A stretch of 64,000 bases of DNA from Sphingobacterium sp. CZ-2 (GCF_004526235.1 NZ_CP038159.1:2914001-2978000); one strand, 5' to 3'. Shown: positions 7,172 through 15,937, counted from the first letter of the stretch. A program made the numbers and translations. The notes: generated by a model from the letters alone, not told the origin.

Positions 7172-7729
7172 ATGTCTAAAATAATAGTTGCTATTACAGG
7201 TGCCTCAGGTTCTATTTATGCCAAAGTATTGTTGGATAAACTTACCCTTCTGAAAGATCAGGTGAAAGAGGTCGGCGTGGTAATGTCGGATAATGCCAAG
7301 GATGTCTGGAAATTTGAACTGGGAGATGAGAGTTACAATGATTATTCCTTCAAATTCTACCAGAAGAATGATTTCATGGCGCCATTTGCATCAGGATCCG
7401 CTAAATTTGAGACGATGATCGTAGCTCCATGCTCCATGGGAACCTTGGCAAGAATCGCACAGGGAACTTCGTCAGATCTGACCACCAGAGCCGCGGATGT
7501 TATCCTGAAAGAACGTAGAAAATTGATCTTGATCACTCGCGAAACACCCCTTAGTTTGATCCACATCAACAATATGCAGGCTGTAACCCAGGCAGGAGGG
7601 ATCGTTTGTCCAGCATCGCCATCTTTTTACAGCAGACCCGCAACTTTTGAGGATTTGGCAGCTACTGTGATAGACCGTGTCCTTGATATGGCCGGTTTTG
7701 ACCTGCAGACCTACCGCTGGGGTAAATAG
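7172..7729 (+). CDS. ubiX: Flavin prenyltransferase UbiX
   Basis: UbiX attaches a dimethylallyl group to FMN to make prenylated FMN, the cofactor of UbiD-type decarboxylases. The 185-residue length is normal. The N-terminal flavin-binding loop ITGASGSIYAK (residues 8-18), the IVAPCSMGTLARIAQGTSSDLTTRAADV block and the RETPLSLIHINNM segment are diagnostic. It is cytoplasmic. No ubiD is seen in this window, so its partner is elsewhere. It sits between the small-RNA candidate and the dihydroorotase-like gene, with its start codon directly after the heptamer repeats. Confidence 0.93.
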   Translation: MSKIIVAITGASGSIYAKVLLDKLTLLKDQVKEVGVVMSDNAKDVWKFELGDESYNDYSFKFYQKNDFMAPFASGSAKFETMIVAPCSMGTLARIAQGTSSDLTTRAADVILKERRKLILITRETPLSLIHINNMQAVTQAGGIVCPASPSFYSRPATFEDLAATVIDRVLDMAGFDLQTYRWGK

Positions 7730-7768
7730 AAAAACCATAATTTTATCCTCGTAATCCAAAGGATTTTG

Positions 7769-7776
7769 TATTTTTG
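7769..7776 (+). promoter_or_regulatory. TAnnTTTG element, distal, of the dihydroorotase-like operon
   Basis: TATTTTTG lies 93 bases before the gene. A short frame (33 codons, ATG at 7784) follows it and overlaps the start of the dihydroorotase-like gene. That frame may be a chance reading or a leader peptide. Confidence 0.4.
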
Positions 7777-7845
7777 TTTTTTAATGAAACAGCTGTATCT
7801 ATCTTTATTAGCATTCGTTATATCCAACAAAAATTACGATCACTA

Positions 7846-7853
7846 TATTTTTG
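7846..7853 (+). promoter_or_regulatory. TAnnTTTG element, proximal, of the dihydroorotase-like operon
   Basis: TATTTTTG lies 16 bases before the ATG at 7870 and would give a leader of about 12 nt. Confidence 0.45.
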
Positions 7854-7869
7854 ATTTTCAATATATTTC

Positions 7870-9132
7870 ATGGGAACAATATTAATTACTTCTGCAACAT
7901 TGGTTTCGGCAGGCCATCCGCTACACCTAACATCCGTTGATGTATTGGTTAAAAATGGAAAAATTGAGAAAATTGGCAAGTCTGTAAAGGCGGAAGGGAA
8001 GGTTCAGGAGATCAATGGGAAGGGAAGTTTTCTTTCTGTCGGTTTTTTCGATCTGAATGTAAACTTTGGCGAACCGGGTTATGAAACCAAGGAAGATATC
8101 CAAACAGGTACTGCTGCGGCAGCATCTGGTGGTTTTACCGGTGTAGCTGTACACCCGAATACCAATCCACCGATCCATTCCCGTTCAGAAGTGTCCCTGA
8201 TCGTCAATACGGCAAAGGGTAACCTCGTTGATGTTTTTCCCGTTGGAGCAGTGAGCAAAAAAAGGGAAGGAAATGAATTGGCCGAACTGTTCGATATGAA
8301 GATCAATGGTGCCGTAGCCTTCAGCGATGGTAACCGCAGTGTACAGCAGGCAGGATTGATGGGAAGAGCGTTATTATATGCCAAAGGTTTCCAAGGATTG
8401 ATCATGACCTTTCCGCAGGATGAATCCATTGCTGCTGGAAATAAAATGAACGAAGGGGAGGTGAGTACCTACCTGGGCATGAAAGGTATCCCTAACCTAG
8501 CAGAGTCCATCATGGTTTCCCGTGATCTATTCTTGGCCGAATACAATGAATCACCGATCCATTTCAGTACGATTTCTACCGAAGAATCGGTAGATCTGAT
8601 CCAAAAAGCAAAAGCAAAAGGAATCCAGGTGACCTGTGATGTGGCTGCGCATAACTTGGTTTTTACCGATGAAGATGTCAAATCTTTTGATAGCCATTAT
8701 AAGGTGAGTCCGCCATTACGCACCAAGCGTGATGTAAAAGCCTTGATCAAAGGCCTGAAAGATGGCGTGATCGATGCGGTGGTTTCGCAACATACTCCAC
8801 ACGAAATTGAATTCAAAGAAGTAGAATTCCAGATTGCGAAAGATGGCATCATCGCATCGCAAACTGTTCTACCATTACTGATCAAAGCCGGCTTCAACCC
8901 AGAAACGATTGTAGAAAAATTGGCAGAAAATCCGCGTAAGGTATTGAATCTGCCAGTTCCACAGCTCGTAGAGGGTGAGGATGCTAACTTGGTATTATTC
9001 AGTATGGATAAAAAATGGACTTTAGATAATAACAGCAATAAGTCCAAATCGACTAATTCACCATTATTTGGTAAGGAATTGACAGGCCAGGTCTTGGCAA
9101 CGATCAATAACAACCAGGTAATCATAAACTAA
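7870..9132 (+). CDS. Dihydroorotase-like protein with altered active site (probable pseudo-dihydroorotase)
   Basis: The 420-residue product has the length and overall sequence of type I dihydroorotases of pyrimidine synthesis (amidohydrolase fold): the N-terminal small beta domain, FFDLNVNFGEPGYE at about 59-72, a GxTxxxxxPNTNPP-like block and a normal C-terminal tail. The metal motif DxHxH, however, is D61-L-N63-V-N65, with both histidines replaced by asparagine. The usual TDHAPH is SQHTPH, with Gln307 in place of the catalytic Asp, and the metal histidine of the HVST motif is Thr (HFSTIST). Hydrolase activity is therefore unlikely. It may be a regulatory or structural paralogue, like the inactive subunits that pair with aspartate transcarbamoylase. 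It is followed after 5 bases by the acidic protein gene. Confidence 0.8.
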   Translation: MGTILITSATLVSAGHPLHLTSVDVLVKNGKIEKIGKSVKAEGKVQEINGKGSFLSVGFFDLNVNFGEPGYETKEDIQTGTAAAASGGFTGVAVHPNTNPPIHSRSEVSLIVNTAKGNLVDVFPVGAVSKKREGNELAELFDMKINGAVAFSDGNRSVQQAGLMGRALLYAKGFQGLIMTFPQDESIAAGNKMNEGEVSTYLGMKGIPNLAESIMVSRDLFLAEYNESPIHFSTISTEESVDLIQKAKAKGIQVTCDVAAHNLVFTDEDVKSFDSHYKVSPPLRTKRDVKALIKGLKDGVIDAVVSQHTPHEIEFKEVEFQIAKDGIIASQTVLPLLIKAGFNPETIVEKLAENPRKVLNLPVPQLVEGEDANLVLFSMDKKWTLDNNSNKSKSTNSPLFGKELTGQVLATINNNQVIIN

Positions 9133-9137
9133 ACAAT

Positions 9138-9806
9138 ATGGAAGCGAAAGTAAAAAAAGCATTTGAGGCAAGTTTTAATGCCTATGCGAACTCTGAAAAT
9201 ATCGATGCGTCTGTGGTAAAGACAGCGTTGGAAAATGTATTCAATGCCGAAAAACCTTTTATGGATAAGGTGGCAGATATGGATGCTGTTTTTGATGAAC
9301 ATCAGCAATTTGAAGAATTGCGTGAATACACGTTTGATCTTCTCATGATCAATTTCTTCGCAGAAGATGTATTGAAACTGGAAGAAGATTACCTGGAATC
9401 GGAAGAATGGGAAGCCATCGAAGATGAGACCATTGAAAGAGGTTCGGAGATGCTGAACATCCTTTTATACCTGAAAGAATGCGCAGATGATGAGATCGAA
9501 CCTTCATTGGATGATTTCCTGAAAGAATTCCTATTGGTGGAAGAAGATGAATTCCAGGACGAATACGAGATTTATGAAAATGTGATTGCCAATCAGTTGT
9601 TGGTTGATAGCTCTTATGAGCAGATCGCTAAGGTTGCCGATAGCCAGTCGAAAGATGAGGAGATTTATGAGCTGTTTTATCCTTTGGTTTCTTTCTTTTA
9701 CGAGCAAAATCCAAATGAAGGACAATTGGGAGATTTTTCTAAGTATGCGGCAAATAAATCATTATCTTTAGCCTTATATCAATTAATGATCAACTTTAAC
9801 AAATAA
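9138..9806 (+). CDS. Uncharacterised acidic cytoplasmic protein
   Basis: The 222-residue product is strongly acidic, rich in Glu and Asp, and predicted to be nearly all alpha-helical. It has no signal peptide or membrane segment and no motif that I recognise. Its central segment (about 60-140) carries long runs of E/D such as KLEEDYLESEEWEAIEDE. It lies 5 bases after the dihydroorotase-like gene and 3 bases before the DUF4199 gene, so the three are almost certainly cotranscribed and may act together. It looks like a conserved hypothetical protein of the Sphingobacteriaceae, but I cannot give it a function. Confidence 0.7.
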   Translation: MEAKVKKAFEASFNAYANSENIDASVVKTALENVFNAEKPFMDKVADMDAVFDEHQQFEELREYTFDLLMINFFAEDVLKLEEDYLESEEWEAIEDETIERGSEMLNILLYLKECADDEIEPSLDDFLKEFLLVEEDEFQDEYEIYENVIANQLLVDSSYEQIAKVADSQSKDEEIYELFYPLVSFFYEQNPNEGQLGDFSKYAANKSLSLALYQLMINFNK

Positions 9807-9809
9807 ATT

Positions 9810-10430
9810 ATGGAATTGACAACTAACGAAAATCCGCTATTGAAGAAGAAAGCAATTACCTATGGGATTATCCTTGGGGTGGTCTCGGTGGTATTGGCTA
9901 TAGCTTCTATGTATATAACCATTAATGGAACCACGCTAATGAGTTCGGCTATCCAGGCAGGAGCAGTTAACTATATCCCTTTCTTGATTTTGGTAACGGT
10001 TTTTTCAAAATCCCTTCGTACGGCAAATGGTGGTTACTGGAGCTTTTCCGTAGCCCTTAAAAATATCTTCATCATGTTGGCAGTTACCGCACTGATCGGT
10101 ACCTTGGCAACCATGATCATGAACTGGACCATGCCTCAGTTGCAGGAACAGGTATTGGATAAAACCCGCAATATGACCATCGAGTATTACGAGTCCATCA
10201 ATGCTTCCGATGAAGCGATCGATACCATCGTAGCGGAATTGGATAAACAACGCGATGCCTTAGGTTCTTTGTCCATCGGACAGAATATCTTAGGTCTGTT
10301 CATCTATTTCTTGGTTTATTTTGTGTTGGCCCTGATCTTTGCCGCTATCTTCAAAAAAGAAAAACCAATGTTCAAAGAACAGGTAGCAACAGATTCTGCA
10401 CATCCTTGGCAAAATAATCCCGAAGCTTAA
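9810..10430 (+). CDS. DUF4199 domain membrane protein
   Basis: The 206-residue protein has the DUF4199 pattern: two N-terminal membrane helices (about 15-37 and 48-66), a third at about 85-107, a polar loop with the TIEYYESINASDE region (about 120-150) and a final helix at about 160-183, followed by a charged cytoplasmic tail. The loop is probably extracytoplasmic. It is the last gene of the operon with the dihydroorotase-like and acidic proteins. The family is widespread in Bacteroidota and has no known function. Confidence 0.8.
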   Translation: MELTTNENPLLKKKAITYGIILGVVSVVLAIASMYITINGTTLMSSAIQAGAVNYIPFLILVTVFSKSLRTANGGYWSFSVALKNIFIMLAVTALIGTLATMIMNWTMPQLQEQVLDKTRNMTIEYYESINASDEAIDTIVAELDKQRDALGSLSIGQNILGLFIYFLVYFVLALIFAAIFKKEKPMFKEQVATDSAHPWQNNPEA

Positions 10431-10460
10431 TAATCCTATTACCTCAATATTTTTTGATTA

Positions 10461-10488
10461 AAGGTATCATCTAAAAATGATACCTTTG
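10461..10488 (+). promoter_or_regulatory. Promoter of the glycosyltransferase operon overlapping a perfect 10-bp inverted repeat
   Basis: AAGGTATCAT-CTAAAA-ATGATACCTT (10461-10486) is a perfect inverted repeat. Its right arm supplies most of the TACCTTTG element (10481-10488), 12 bases before the ATG at 10501. It could be an operator for a dimeric repressor or a weak terminator for the DUF4199 gene, although the T run is short. Confidence 0.55.
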
Positions 10489-10500
10489 TCATTATTACTT

Positions 10501-11451
10501 ATGGATATATCAGTAGTCATACCTTTATACAACGAGGAAGAATCTCTTCCGGAGCTTTGCGCTTGGATCAAGCGTGTTATGGATGAGCATCAGTTCACAT
10601 ACGAGATCATCATGGTTGATGATGGGAGTAAGGATAAATCCTGGCAGGTCATTCAATCGCTGAAAGCGGAGAATGAGCATGTTACAGGCGTTCGGTTCCG
10701 TCGTAATTATGGGAAATCGGCCGCATTGAACGTAGGTTTTGCCGCAGCACAGGGCGATGTAGTCATCACCATGGATGCCGATCTTCAGGATAGCCCTGAT
10801 GAGATCCCGGAATTGTACGATCGTATCAAGAACCAAGGTGCCGATCTGGTTTCTGGATGGAAGAAAAAACGTTATGATCCATTGACCAAGACCATCCCGA
10901 CCAAGCTGTTCAACTCCGTTACCCGCAGCATGTCGGGTATCGATAATCTGCACGACTTCAATTGTGGGCTGAAAGCCTATAAAAAAGATGTGGTAAAGAG
11001 CATCGAGGTTTATGGAGAGATGCACCGTTATATCCCCGTATTGGCGAAATGGGCAGGATTCAGTAATATCCAGGAGCAGGTAGTTCAGCATTTTCCACGT
11101 AAGTATGGGACGACCAAATTCGGTCCGGGCAGGTTTGTAAAAGGATTCCTGGATCTGATGTCGATCTTTTTTGTGGGTAAATTTGCGAAAAGACCAATGC
11201 ACTTTTTTGGCCCACTGGGCGTGATCAGTTTCCTGATCGGGATTTTTATCACCATCTACCTCATCATCGAGAAATTGATGAGCATTGCCAATGGTACAGC
11301 CTACCGGAATGTGACGGATCAACCGTTGTTCTACCTTTCTTTGGTAGCCATTTTGATCGGTTCGCAATTGTTCCTTACAGGTTTCATTGCCGAGCTGGTG
11401 TCCCGTAATGGTACAGACCGAAATAAATATCATATCGACCAGGTAATCTAA
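10501..11451 (+). CDS. Family 2 glycosyltransferase, polyisoprenyl-phosphate sugar transferase type
   Basis: I start at the ATG at 10501 because MDISVVIPLYNEE is the family's usual beginning and a TAnnTTTG element lies between this ATG and an upstream in-frame start at 10477. The 316-residue product is a GT-A fold enzyme with the UDP/GDP-sugar site VDDGSKDKSW (about 39-48) and the DxD motif Asp92-Ala-Asp94 followed by LQDSPDEIPEL. Two membrane helices follow (about 225-255 and 270-300). This arrangement is that of GtrB/DPM-like enzymes, which load a sugar on undecaprenyl phosphate at the inner membrane. One base separates it from a second glycosyltransferase. Confidence 0.88.
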   Translation: MDISVVIPLYNEEESLPELCAWIKRVMDEHQFTYEIIMVDDGSKDKSWQVIQSLKAENEHVTGVRFRRNYGKSAALNVGFAAAQGDVVITMDADLQDSPDEIPELYDRIKNQGADLVSGWKKKRYDPLTKTIPTKLFNSVTRSMSGIDNLHDFNCGLKAYKKDVVKSIEVYGEMHRYIPVLAKWAGFSNIQEQVVQHFPRKYGTTKFGPGRFVKGFLDLMSIFFVGKFAKRPMHFFGPLGVISFLIGIFITIYLIIEKLMSIANGTAYRNVTDQPLFYLSLVAILIGSQLFLTGFIAELVSRNGTDRNKYHIDQVI

Positions 11452-11452
11452 G

Positions 11453-12460
11453 ATGTTCTTTTCAATCATTATTCCTTTATACAACCGGCCGGTAGAGATC
11501 AAGGAATTGTTGCAATCCCTTCTGGATCAACAATACCAAGATTTCGAGGTGATCATTGTGGAGGATGGATCCAGGAACAAGGCCGATCATATCATCGATC
11601 AATTCAAGGATCGATTGGATGTAAATTATTTCTTTAAGGAAAATGAAGGTCAAGGTTTCGCTAGGAACTATGGTTTTGAGCGGGCGAAAGGCGATTATTT
11701 CATCGTCTTTGATTCCGATATCATTGTACCTTCCGATTACCTGCTAAAAGTTAAGGCAGGGATCGAAAAGGATGGATTGGATGCCTTCGGAGGACCGGAT
11801 GCTGCGCATCCATCGTTCACTGCTATCCAGAAAGCCATCAGCTATTCCATGACCAGCCCCTTTACCACTGGTGGAATCCGTGGTAATAAAAAGCATGTGG
11901 GCCAGTTCCATCCGCGAAGTTTCAACCTTGGTATTTCCAGAAGAATATGGGAACAGACAGGTGGTTTTAAACTCTCCCGCAGGTCGGAGGATATTGAATT
12001 CAGTATCCGGATGATCAATTCCGGGTTTAAGGTCGGATTGATCCCTGATGCCTTTGTGTACCATAAAAGAAGGACCAGCTTCGCTCAATTTTATAAACAG
12101 ACCCATAGTTTTGGAAAGGGGAGGATCGATATCTATAAGATGTACCCCGCCGAACTGAAACCCGTGCATGCCCTACCATCCGTTTTTGTTTTGGGACTCG
12201 TGGTGTTGTTCATGATAAATGTCATCAATTTATTAACGATGAATGGGATCTATATCCTGAGTTTGTTAGGAACTCTTGGTAATTGTTTGTTATTATTGTA
12301 TACAATAATGCTGTTCTTGCATGCCTTGATAACCTGCAGGAGCTTGAAAGTTGCCGTTCTTGCGGTGGTTGCAGCCTTTACGCAATTGATCGCTTATGGC
12401 TCCGGCTTTATCAGTCAGTATAGTAAACAGCTCTTGTATCCCGAAAAGAAGAATTCATGA
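11453..12460 (+). CDS. Family 2 glycosyltransferase with C-terminal membrane helices
   Basis: The 335-residue product begins MFFSIIIPLYNRP and has the GT2 nucleotide-sugar motif IVEDGS (35-40), the metal motif Asp87-Ser-Asp89 and an acceptor-side SRRSEDIEFSIRM segment typical of cellulose-synthase-like and rhamnosyl transferases. Three hydrophobic stretches near the C terminus (about 240-265, 270-290 and 300-320) anchor it in the inner membrane. It probably transfers a sugar in surface polysaccharide or glycolipid synthesis; the substrate is unknown. It follows the preceding transferase by one base and overlaps the next gene by 4 bases (ATGA), so all are in one operon. Confidence 0.87.
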   Translation: MFFSIIIPLYNRPVEIKELLQSLLDQQYQDFEVIIVEDGSRNKADHIIDQFKDRLDVNYFFKENEGQGFARNYGFERAKGDYFIVFDSDIIVPSDYLLKVKAGIEKDGLDAFGGPDAAHPSFTAIQKAISYSMTSPFTTGGIRGNKKHVGQFHPRSFNLGISRRIWEQTGGFKLSRRSEDIEFSIRMINSGFKVGLIPDAFVYHKRRTSFAQFYKQTHSFGKGRIDIYKMYPAELKPVHALPSVFVLGLVVLFMINVINLLTMNGIYILSLLGTLGNCLLLLYTIMLFLHALITCRSLKVAVLAVVAAFTQLIAYGSGFISQYSKQLLYPEKKNS

Positions 12461-12729
12461 TAGCGCTTACACAAAGTAGTTTAGATAAATTAGAAATTTT
12501 GTTCAAAGAGCAGGGGTATCGATTGCGATTTGAGAAAGGTTCTTTCCGAACCGGTGCCTGTATGCTGCAAAATTCAAAGGTCATTGTGGTGAATAAATTC
12601 TCCAGTGTGGATATGAAAGTGCAATCCCTACTTCAGCTATTGCAGACTATCCCCATTGAGGAGAGCTTGTTAAGTGATAAGTTGAAGCCGTTCTTTCAAC
12701 AGATTAAAAAAACAAAACTTACGGTTTGA
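12457..12729 (+). CDS. Small conserved hypothetical protein (90 residues)
   Basis: This small protein has a pattern seen widely in Bacteroidota as an uncharacterised family: an N-terminal helix (LDKLEILFKEQGYRLR), then RFEKGSFRTGACMLQNSKVIVVNKF and a helical tail. It has no signal peptide. It is translationally coupled on both sides: its ATG overlaps the upstream glycosyltransferase stop by four bases, and its TGA overlaps the TTG start of the MBL hydrolase. The tight coupling to the hydrolase suggests a shared process, but the function is unknown. Confidence 0.75.
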   Translation: MIALTQSSLDKLEILFKEQGYRLRFEKGSFRTGACMLQNSKVIVVNKFSSVDMKVQSLLQLLQTIPIEESLLSDKLKPFFQQIKKTKLTV

Positions 12730-13490
12730 GAATAACATTTTTAGGTACAGGTACATCACAGGGGGTTCCGGTCATCGCATGCTCATGTAAGGTATGCCGA
12801 TCTACCGACCGACATGATAAACGTTTGAGGTCGTCCATTCTTTTGGAATATAACGACCATACCGTTGTTGTGGATACCGGTCCTGATTTCAGGTACCAAA
12901 TGTTACGAGGCCAGGTACAGCAGCTGGATGCCGTACTGATGACCCATTCCCATAAGGATCATGTGGCGGGTCTGGATGATGTCAGAGCTTTCAATTACCA
13001 GCAACAGCAATCCATTCCGATCTATTCCAATAAGGCGACCCACGATGCCCTTCGCAAGGAATTCTATTATGCGTTCAGCGATTTCAAATATCCAGGAGTT
13101 CCGCAATTGGAACTGGAGGAAATCTTCCCTGGCCAATCTTTTGAATTGTACGGAAAAGAAATCCTGCCCATAGAGGTGATGCATTATAAAATGCCGGTTT
13201 TGGGTTTCCGGATCGATGATTTTGCCTATGTTACCGATGCGAAGACCATTTCAGAAGAATCCTTTGAGCTGCTGAAAGGTGTGAAAACATTGGTTTTGAA
13301 TGCGCTCCAAAAAGAACCACATATTTCCCATCTTACTTTAGCAGAGGCAGTAGAAGTTTCTGAACGGATCCAACCAGAAAGGACTTATTTAACCCATATC
13401 AGCCATCGATTTGGGACCCATGAAGAAATTTCCGCTTTACTTCCTCCTAACATTTTTGTGGCTTACGATCAGTTAATTATCGAAGAATAA
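12726..13490 (+). CDS. MBL-fold metallo-hydrolase (PhnP-like)
   Basis: The 254-residue cytoplasmic protein is a metallo-beta-lactamase-fold hydrolase of the PhnP/cyclic phosphodiesterase branch. It has the N-terminal FLGTGTSQGVP, a CSCKVCRS cysteine pair like the zinc-site insert of PhnP, the metal motif His74-Ser-His76-Lys-Asp78-His79 and distal ligands in YVTDAKT and THISHR. The exact substrate is unknown; a cyclic phosphodiester or similar compound is likely. Translation starts at a TTG that overlaps the preceding stop (TTGA), because no ATG matches the conserved MRITFLGTG start. It closes the glycosyltransferase operon. Confidence 0.85.
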   Translation: MRITFLGTGTSQGVPVIACSCKVCRSTDRHDKRLRSSILLEYNDHTVVVDTGPDFRYQMLRGQVQQLDAVLMTHSHKDHVAGLDDVRAFNYQQQQSIPIYSNKATHDALRKEFYYAFSDFKYPGVPQLELEEIFPGQSFELYGKEILPIEVMHYKMPVLGFRIDDFAYVTDAKTISEESFELLKGVKTLVLNALQKEPHISHLTLAEAVEVSERIQPERTYLTHISHRFGTHEEISALLPPNIFVAYDQLIIEE

Positions 13491-13596
13491 TAAAAAATAA
13501 TTCATCTCATAAAACAATTGTGATTTTTCATTGTTCAACCATATGAAATCACATTTATTGAATTAATTATTTAAACACTTTAAAAACTGATTTGCT

Positions 13597-13749
13597 ATGG
13601 GAAATATTTTGTATTTAATTGCAGTAGTTTTAGTCATTATCTGGGCTATCAGCTTCTTCGGAGGTTATGCGACAGGTGGTATTATTCACATCTTATTGGT
13701 GATCGCCATCATTGTTATTTTACTTAGGGTTATACGAGGTAACGCCTAG
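13597..13749 (+). CDS. Small lmo0937-like membrane protein (50 residues)
   Basis: A 50-residue hydrophobic protein runs from ATG at 13597 to TAG at 13749. It has two membrane helices (about 3-20 and 27-43) separated by FFGGYATGG, and a basic tail RVIRGNA. This is the pattern of the short lmo0937-type membrane proteins, frequently found in stress-responsive contexts in many bacteria; the function is unknown. It stands alone, 106 bases after the MBL hydrolase, and ends 5 bases before the convergent ispD stop with no terminator between them. Confidence 0.8.
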   Translation: MGNILYLIAVVLVIIWAISFFGGYATGGIIHILLVIAIIVILLRVIRGNA

Positions 13750-13754
13750 ATAGA

Positions 13755-14456
13755 TTATTCTAATAACAGCTGAGCAATAGCTAAATCCTCTTGATAAGTG
13801 ATCTTCAGGTTCTGATGTTCACCGGGAAAGATGAGGAGGTTATTGCTCATTTTATTTTCATTCCAATTTTCCACCACCGATGCATCATCGGTAAAAGATG
13901 CTGATTCCTCTTGTTCATAGGCTTTCAGCAATAAATCTGCTTGAAATACCTGTGGCGTCTGCACCAACCAAACCTGGTTTCTATCCACAGCTTCACTCTT
14001 ATTTTCATTTCCAAATCGTACAGAACTGCTGCTTTGAACAGCAGGGATAACCGCATGATGTCCATTGGCAACTTCCTGGTATAAAGCATCGATCAACTGC
14101 GTAGTAAGAAGGGGTCTTGCTGCGTCATGAACTGCAATTATGGCATTCGCTGGGTCTGGAATAGAATTTCTTAATGCTATCAACCCGTTTTTCACGCTCT
14201 GAAACCTACTGGCTCCTCCATGGCATAGGATATGTGGTATATGAAAATCATATTCACTACAGAGTTCCCTCCAATAGGATTCCATTTCGGAAAAAAGGAC
14301 CAATAGGATTTGAGGCTTACTTTGGGCCTGATGGAACTTTAAGAGGGTATGCATTAAGAGCGGTTTACCGTTTATTGGTATGTACTGCTTTGGGAGGTTT
14401 CCACCCATCCGAGATCCAGTTCCAGCCGCTACAATAATGACATAGTTTTGTTCCAT
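13755..14456 (-). CDS. ispD: 2-C-methyl-D-erythritol 4-phosphate cytidylyltransferase IspD
   Basis: IspD joins CTP and methylerythritol phosphate, the third step of the non-mevalonate isoprenoid pathway, in the cytoplasm. The 233-residue protein has the glycine-rich CTP loop AAGTGSRMGGNLPKQY (10-25), the VHDAARPLL segment and the QTPQVF motif followed by TDDASVVE, all typical. The stop lies 5 bases from the end of the small membrane protein gene on the opposite strand. TACCTTTA, one base off the -7 consensus, stands exactly 4 bases before the ATG. Confidence 0.95.
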   Translation of the reverse strand: MEQNYVIIVAAGTGSRMGGNLPKQYIPINGKPLLMHTLLKFHQAQSKPQILLVLFSEMESYWRELCSEYDFHIPHILCHGGASRFQSVKNGLIALRNSIPDPANAIIAVHDAARPLLTTQLIDALYQEVANGHHAVIPAVQSSSSVRFGNENKSEAVDRNQVWLVQTPQVFQADLLLKAYEQEESASFTDDASVVENWNENKMSNNLLIFPGEHQNLKITYQEDLAIAQLLLE

Positions 14457-14645
14457 GTCATAAAGGTAAAAAAAATAGATTTGGCTCGATGCGAAAGCAT
14501 AGTGAAAGTAATGTAAAAGTATGTATTTAGTATGTAAAGCTTATAAAAACATGCTTTAAGTATGCTTAAACCTTGAATTTACCAAGAAAACATAGGGTTT
14601 ACATAGGAAAAACGATAGCAGGAAATGTAAAAGCCATCAAAAAAG

Positions 14646-14676
14646 AAGCCGTATAAAACATAGTTTCATACGGCTT
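14646..14676 (-). terminator. Terminator of queA
   Basis: A 9-bp stem (AAGCCGTAT/ATACGGCTT) on the minus strand is followed by CTTTTTT and lies 24 bases past the queA stop codon. Confidence 0.85.
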
Positions 14677-14699
14677 AATCAATTGTTGAATTATTTATC

Positions 14700-15749
14700 T
14701 TAGATGATTAACATCGCATCGCCATAGCTGTAAAAACGATATTTTTCTTTAACCGCTACTTCATAAGCATTCATAACGTTCTCATAACCTGCAAAGGCAG
14801 CAATCATAACTAATAGAGTAGATTGAGGCGTATGGAAGTTGGTGATCATCGAGTTTGCAATACTGAAATCGTAAGGAGGGTAAATAAATTTACTTGTCCA
14901 ATCGTTTGCAGCTTTCAGGTGTTTGTCGGCAGACACTGAAGATTCAATAGCACGCATAGAAGTAGTACCTACTGCACAGATACGACGTTTAGCATCGATT
15001 CCCTTGTTCACCACACGAGCAGCTTCTTCAGAGATAATGAATTGCTCCGAATCCATTTTGTGCTTGGTCAAATCTTCTACCTCCACGGTACGGAATGTTC
15101 CCAGACCAACGTGTAAGGTTACTTCTGCAAAATCAACCCCTTTTAGTTCCAGACGTTTCATCAATTCGCGCGAGAAGTGAAGTCCTGCTGTTGGAGCAGC
15201 TACTGCACCTTCATTTTTAGCGTAGATGGTTTGGTAACGGAATTTATCCTCTGGTGTTGCTTTACGTTTGATGTATTTTGGAAGAGGGGTTTCGCCAAGG
15301 ATTTCAATGTTCTTGCGGAATTCCTCATCGGTTCCATCAAAAAGGAAACGGATGGTACGGCCGCGAGAAGTGGTATTGTCTACTACCTCCGCTACTAATA
15401 AATCATCATCTCCGAAATATAATTTATTACCTACACGGATTTTACGAGCTGGATCTACCAACACGTCCCATAGGCGTAATTCTTTGTTTAATTCTCTTAA
15501 AAGGAATACTTCAATGGTAGCACCAGTTTTCTCTTTGTTTCCATACATACGGGCAGGGAAAACTTTGGTGTTGTTCAATATCATGACATCTTTATCATCA
15601 AAGTAATCCAATACATCTTTGAAGATTTTGTGTTCGATTTTTCCAGAATCGCGGTGTAAAACCATCAAACGAGATTCGTCTCTTTGTTCAGATGGTTCAG
15701 AAGCTAGCAGAGACTCCGGTAGATTGAAGTTGAATTGAGATAATTTCAT
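14700..15749 (-). CDS. queA: S-adenosylmethionine:tRNA ribosyltransferase-isomerase QueA
   Basis: QueA transfers the ribosyl part of S-adenosylmethionine to preQ1 in the wobble position of certain tRNAs, forming epoxyqueuosine. The 349-residue length is normal. Diagnostic blocks are the N-terminal [19 protein letters not shown], the [15 protein letters not shown] segment, [21 protein letters not shown] and [15 protein letters not shown]. The protein is cytoplasmic. It is a single gene with its own promoter (TACTTTTG at 15812-15819) and terminator, divergent from the glycogen operon. Confidence 0.96.
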   Translation of the reverse strand: MKLSQFNFNLPESLLASEPSEQRDESRLMVLHRDSGKIEHKIFKDVLDYFDDKDVMILNNTKVFPARMYGNKEKTGATIEVFLLRELNKELRLWDVLVDPARKIRVGNKLYFGDDDLLVAEVVDNTTSRGRTIRFLFDGTDEEFRKNIEILGETPLPKYIKRKATPEDKFRYQTIYAKNEGAVAAPTAGLHFSRELMKRLELKGVDFAEVTLHVGLGTFRTVEVEDLTKHKMDSEQFIISEEAARVVNKGIDAKRRICAVGTTSMRAIESSVSADKHLKAANDWTSKFIYPPYDFSIANSMITNFHTPQSTLLVMIAAFAGYENVMNAYEVAVKEKYRFYSYGDAMLII

Positions 15750-15811
15750 TTTATATGAATCAGTATTTATTGCCCTCTAGCCTTACTGGGGCTAGATTTT
15801 ATAAAGGCTTA

Positions 15812-15819
15812 CAAAAGTA
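15812..15819 (-). promoter_or_regulatory. TAnnTTTG element of queA
   Basis: TACTTTTG on the minus strand lies about 60 bases before the queA ATG at 15749. Confidence 0.5.
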
Positions 15820-15922
15820 CGAAAAATTAAATAATTACACTGTCATATAAGATAATACCTACTTTTCTGTAAGAATTTATTTATTAATATTGGATTCTTT
15901 AAAATATATTGTAATTTAAAAC

Positions 15923-15937
15923 GGCATTTGAAATGCC
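15923..15937. promoter_or_regulatory. Perfect 7-bp palindrome upstream of the glycogen operon
   Basis: GGCATTT-G-AAATGCC lies 25 bases before the start of the GH31 gene. A perfect, near-symmetric site at this position could be an operator. No regulator gene is adjacent, and no clear TAnnTTTG element was found for this operon. Confidence 0.4.

Noticed and set aside
10525..11502. Long antisense open frame (325 codons) across the first glycosyltransferase gene
   Set aside because: It lies opposite a clearly conserved GT2 gene with the DxD motif, and its translation matches no known protein. The absence of stops follows from codon choice on the true strand.
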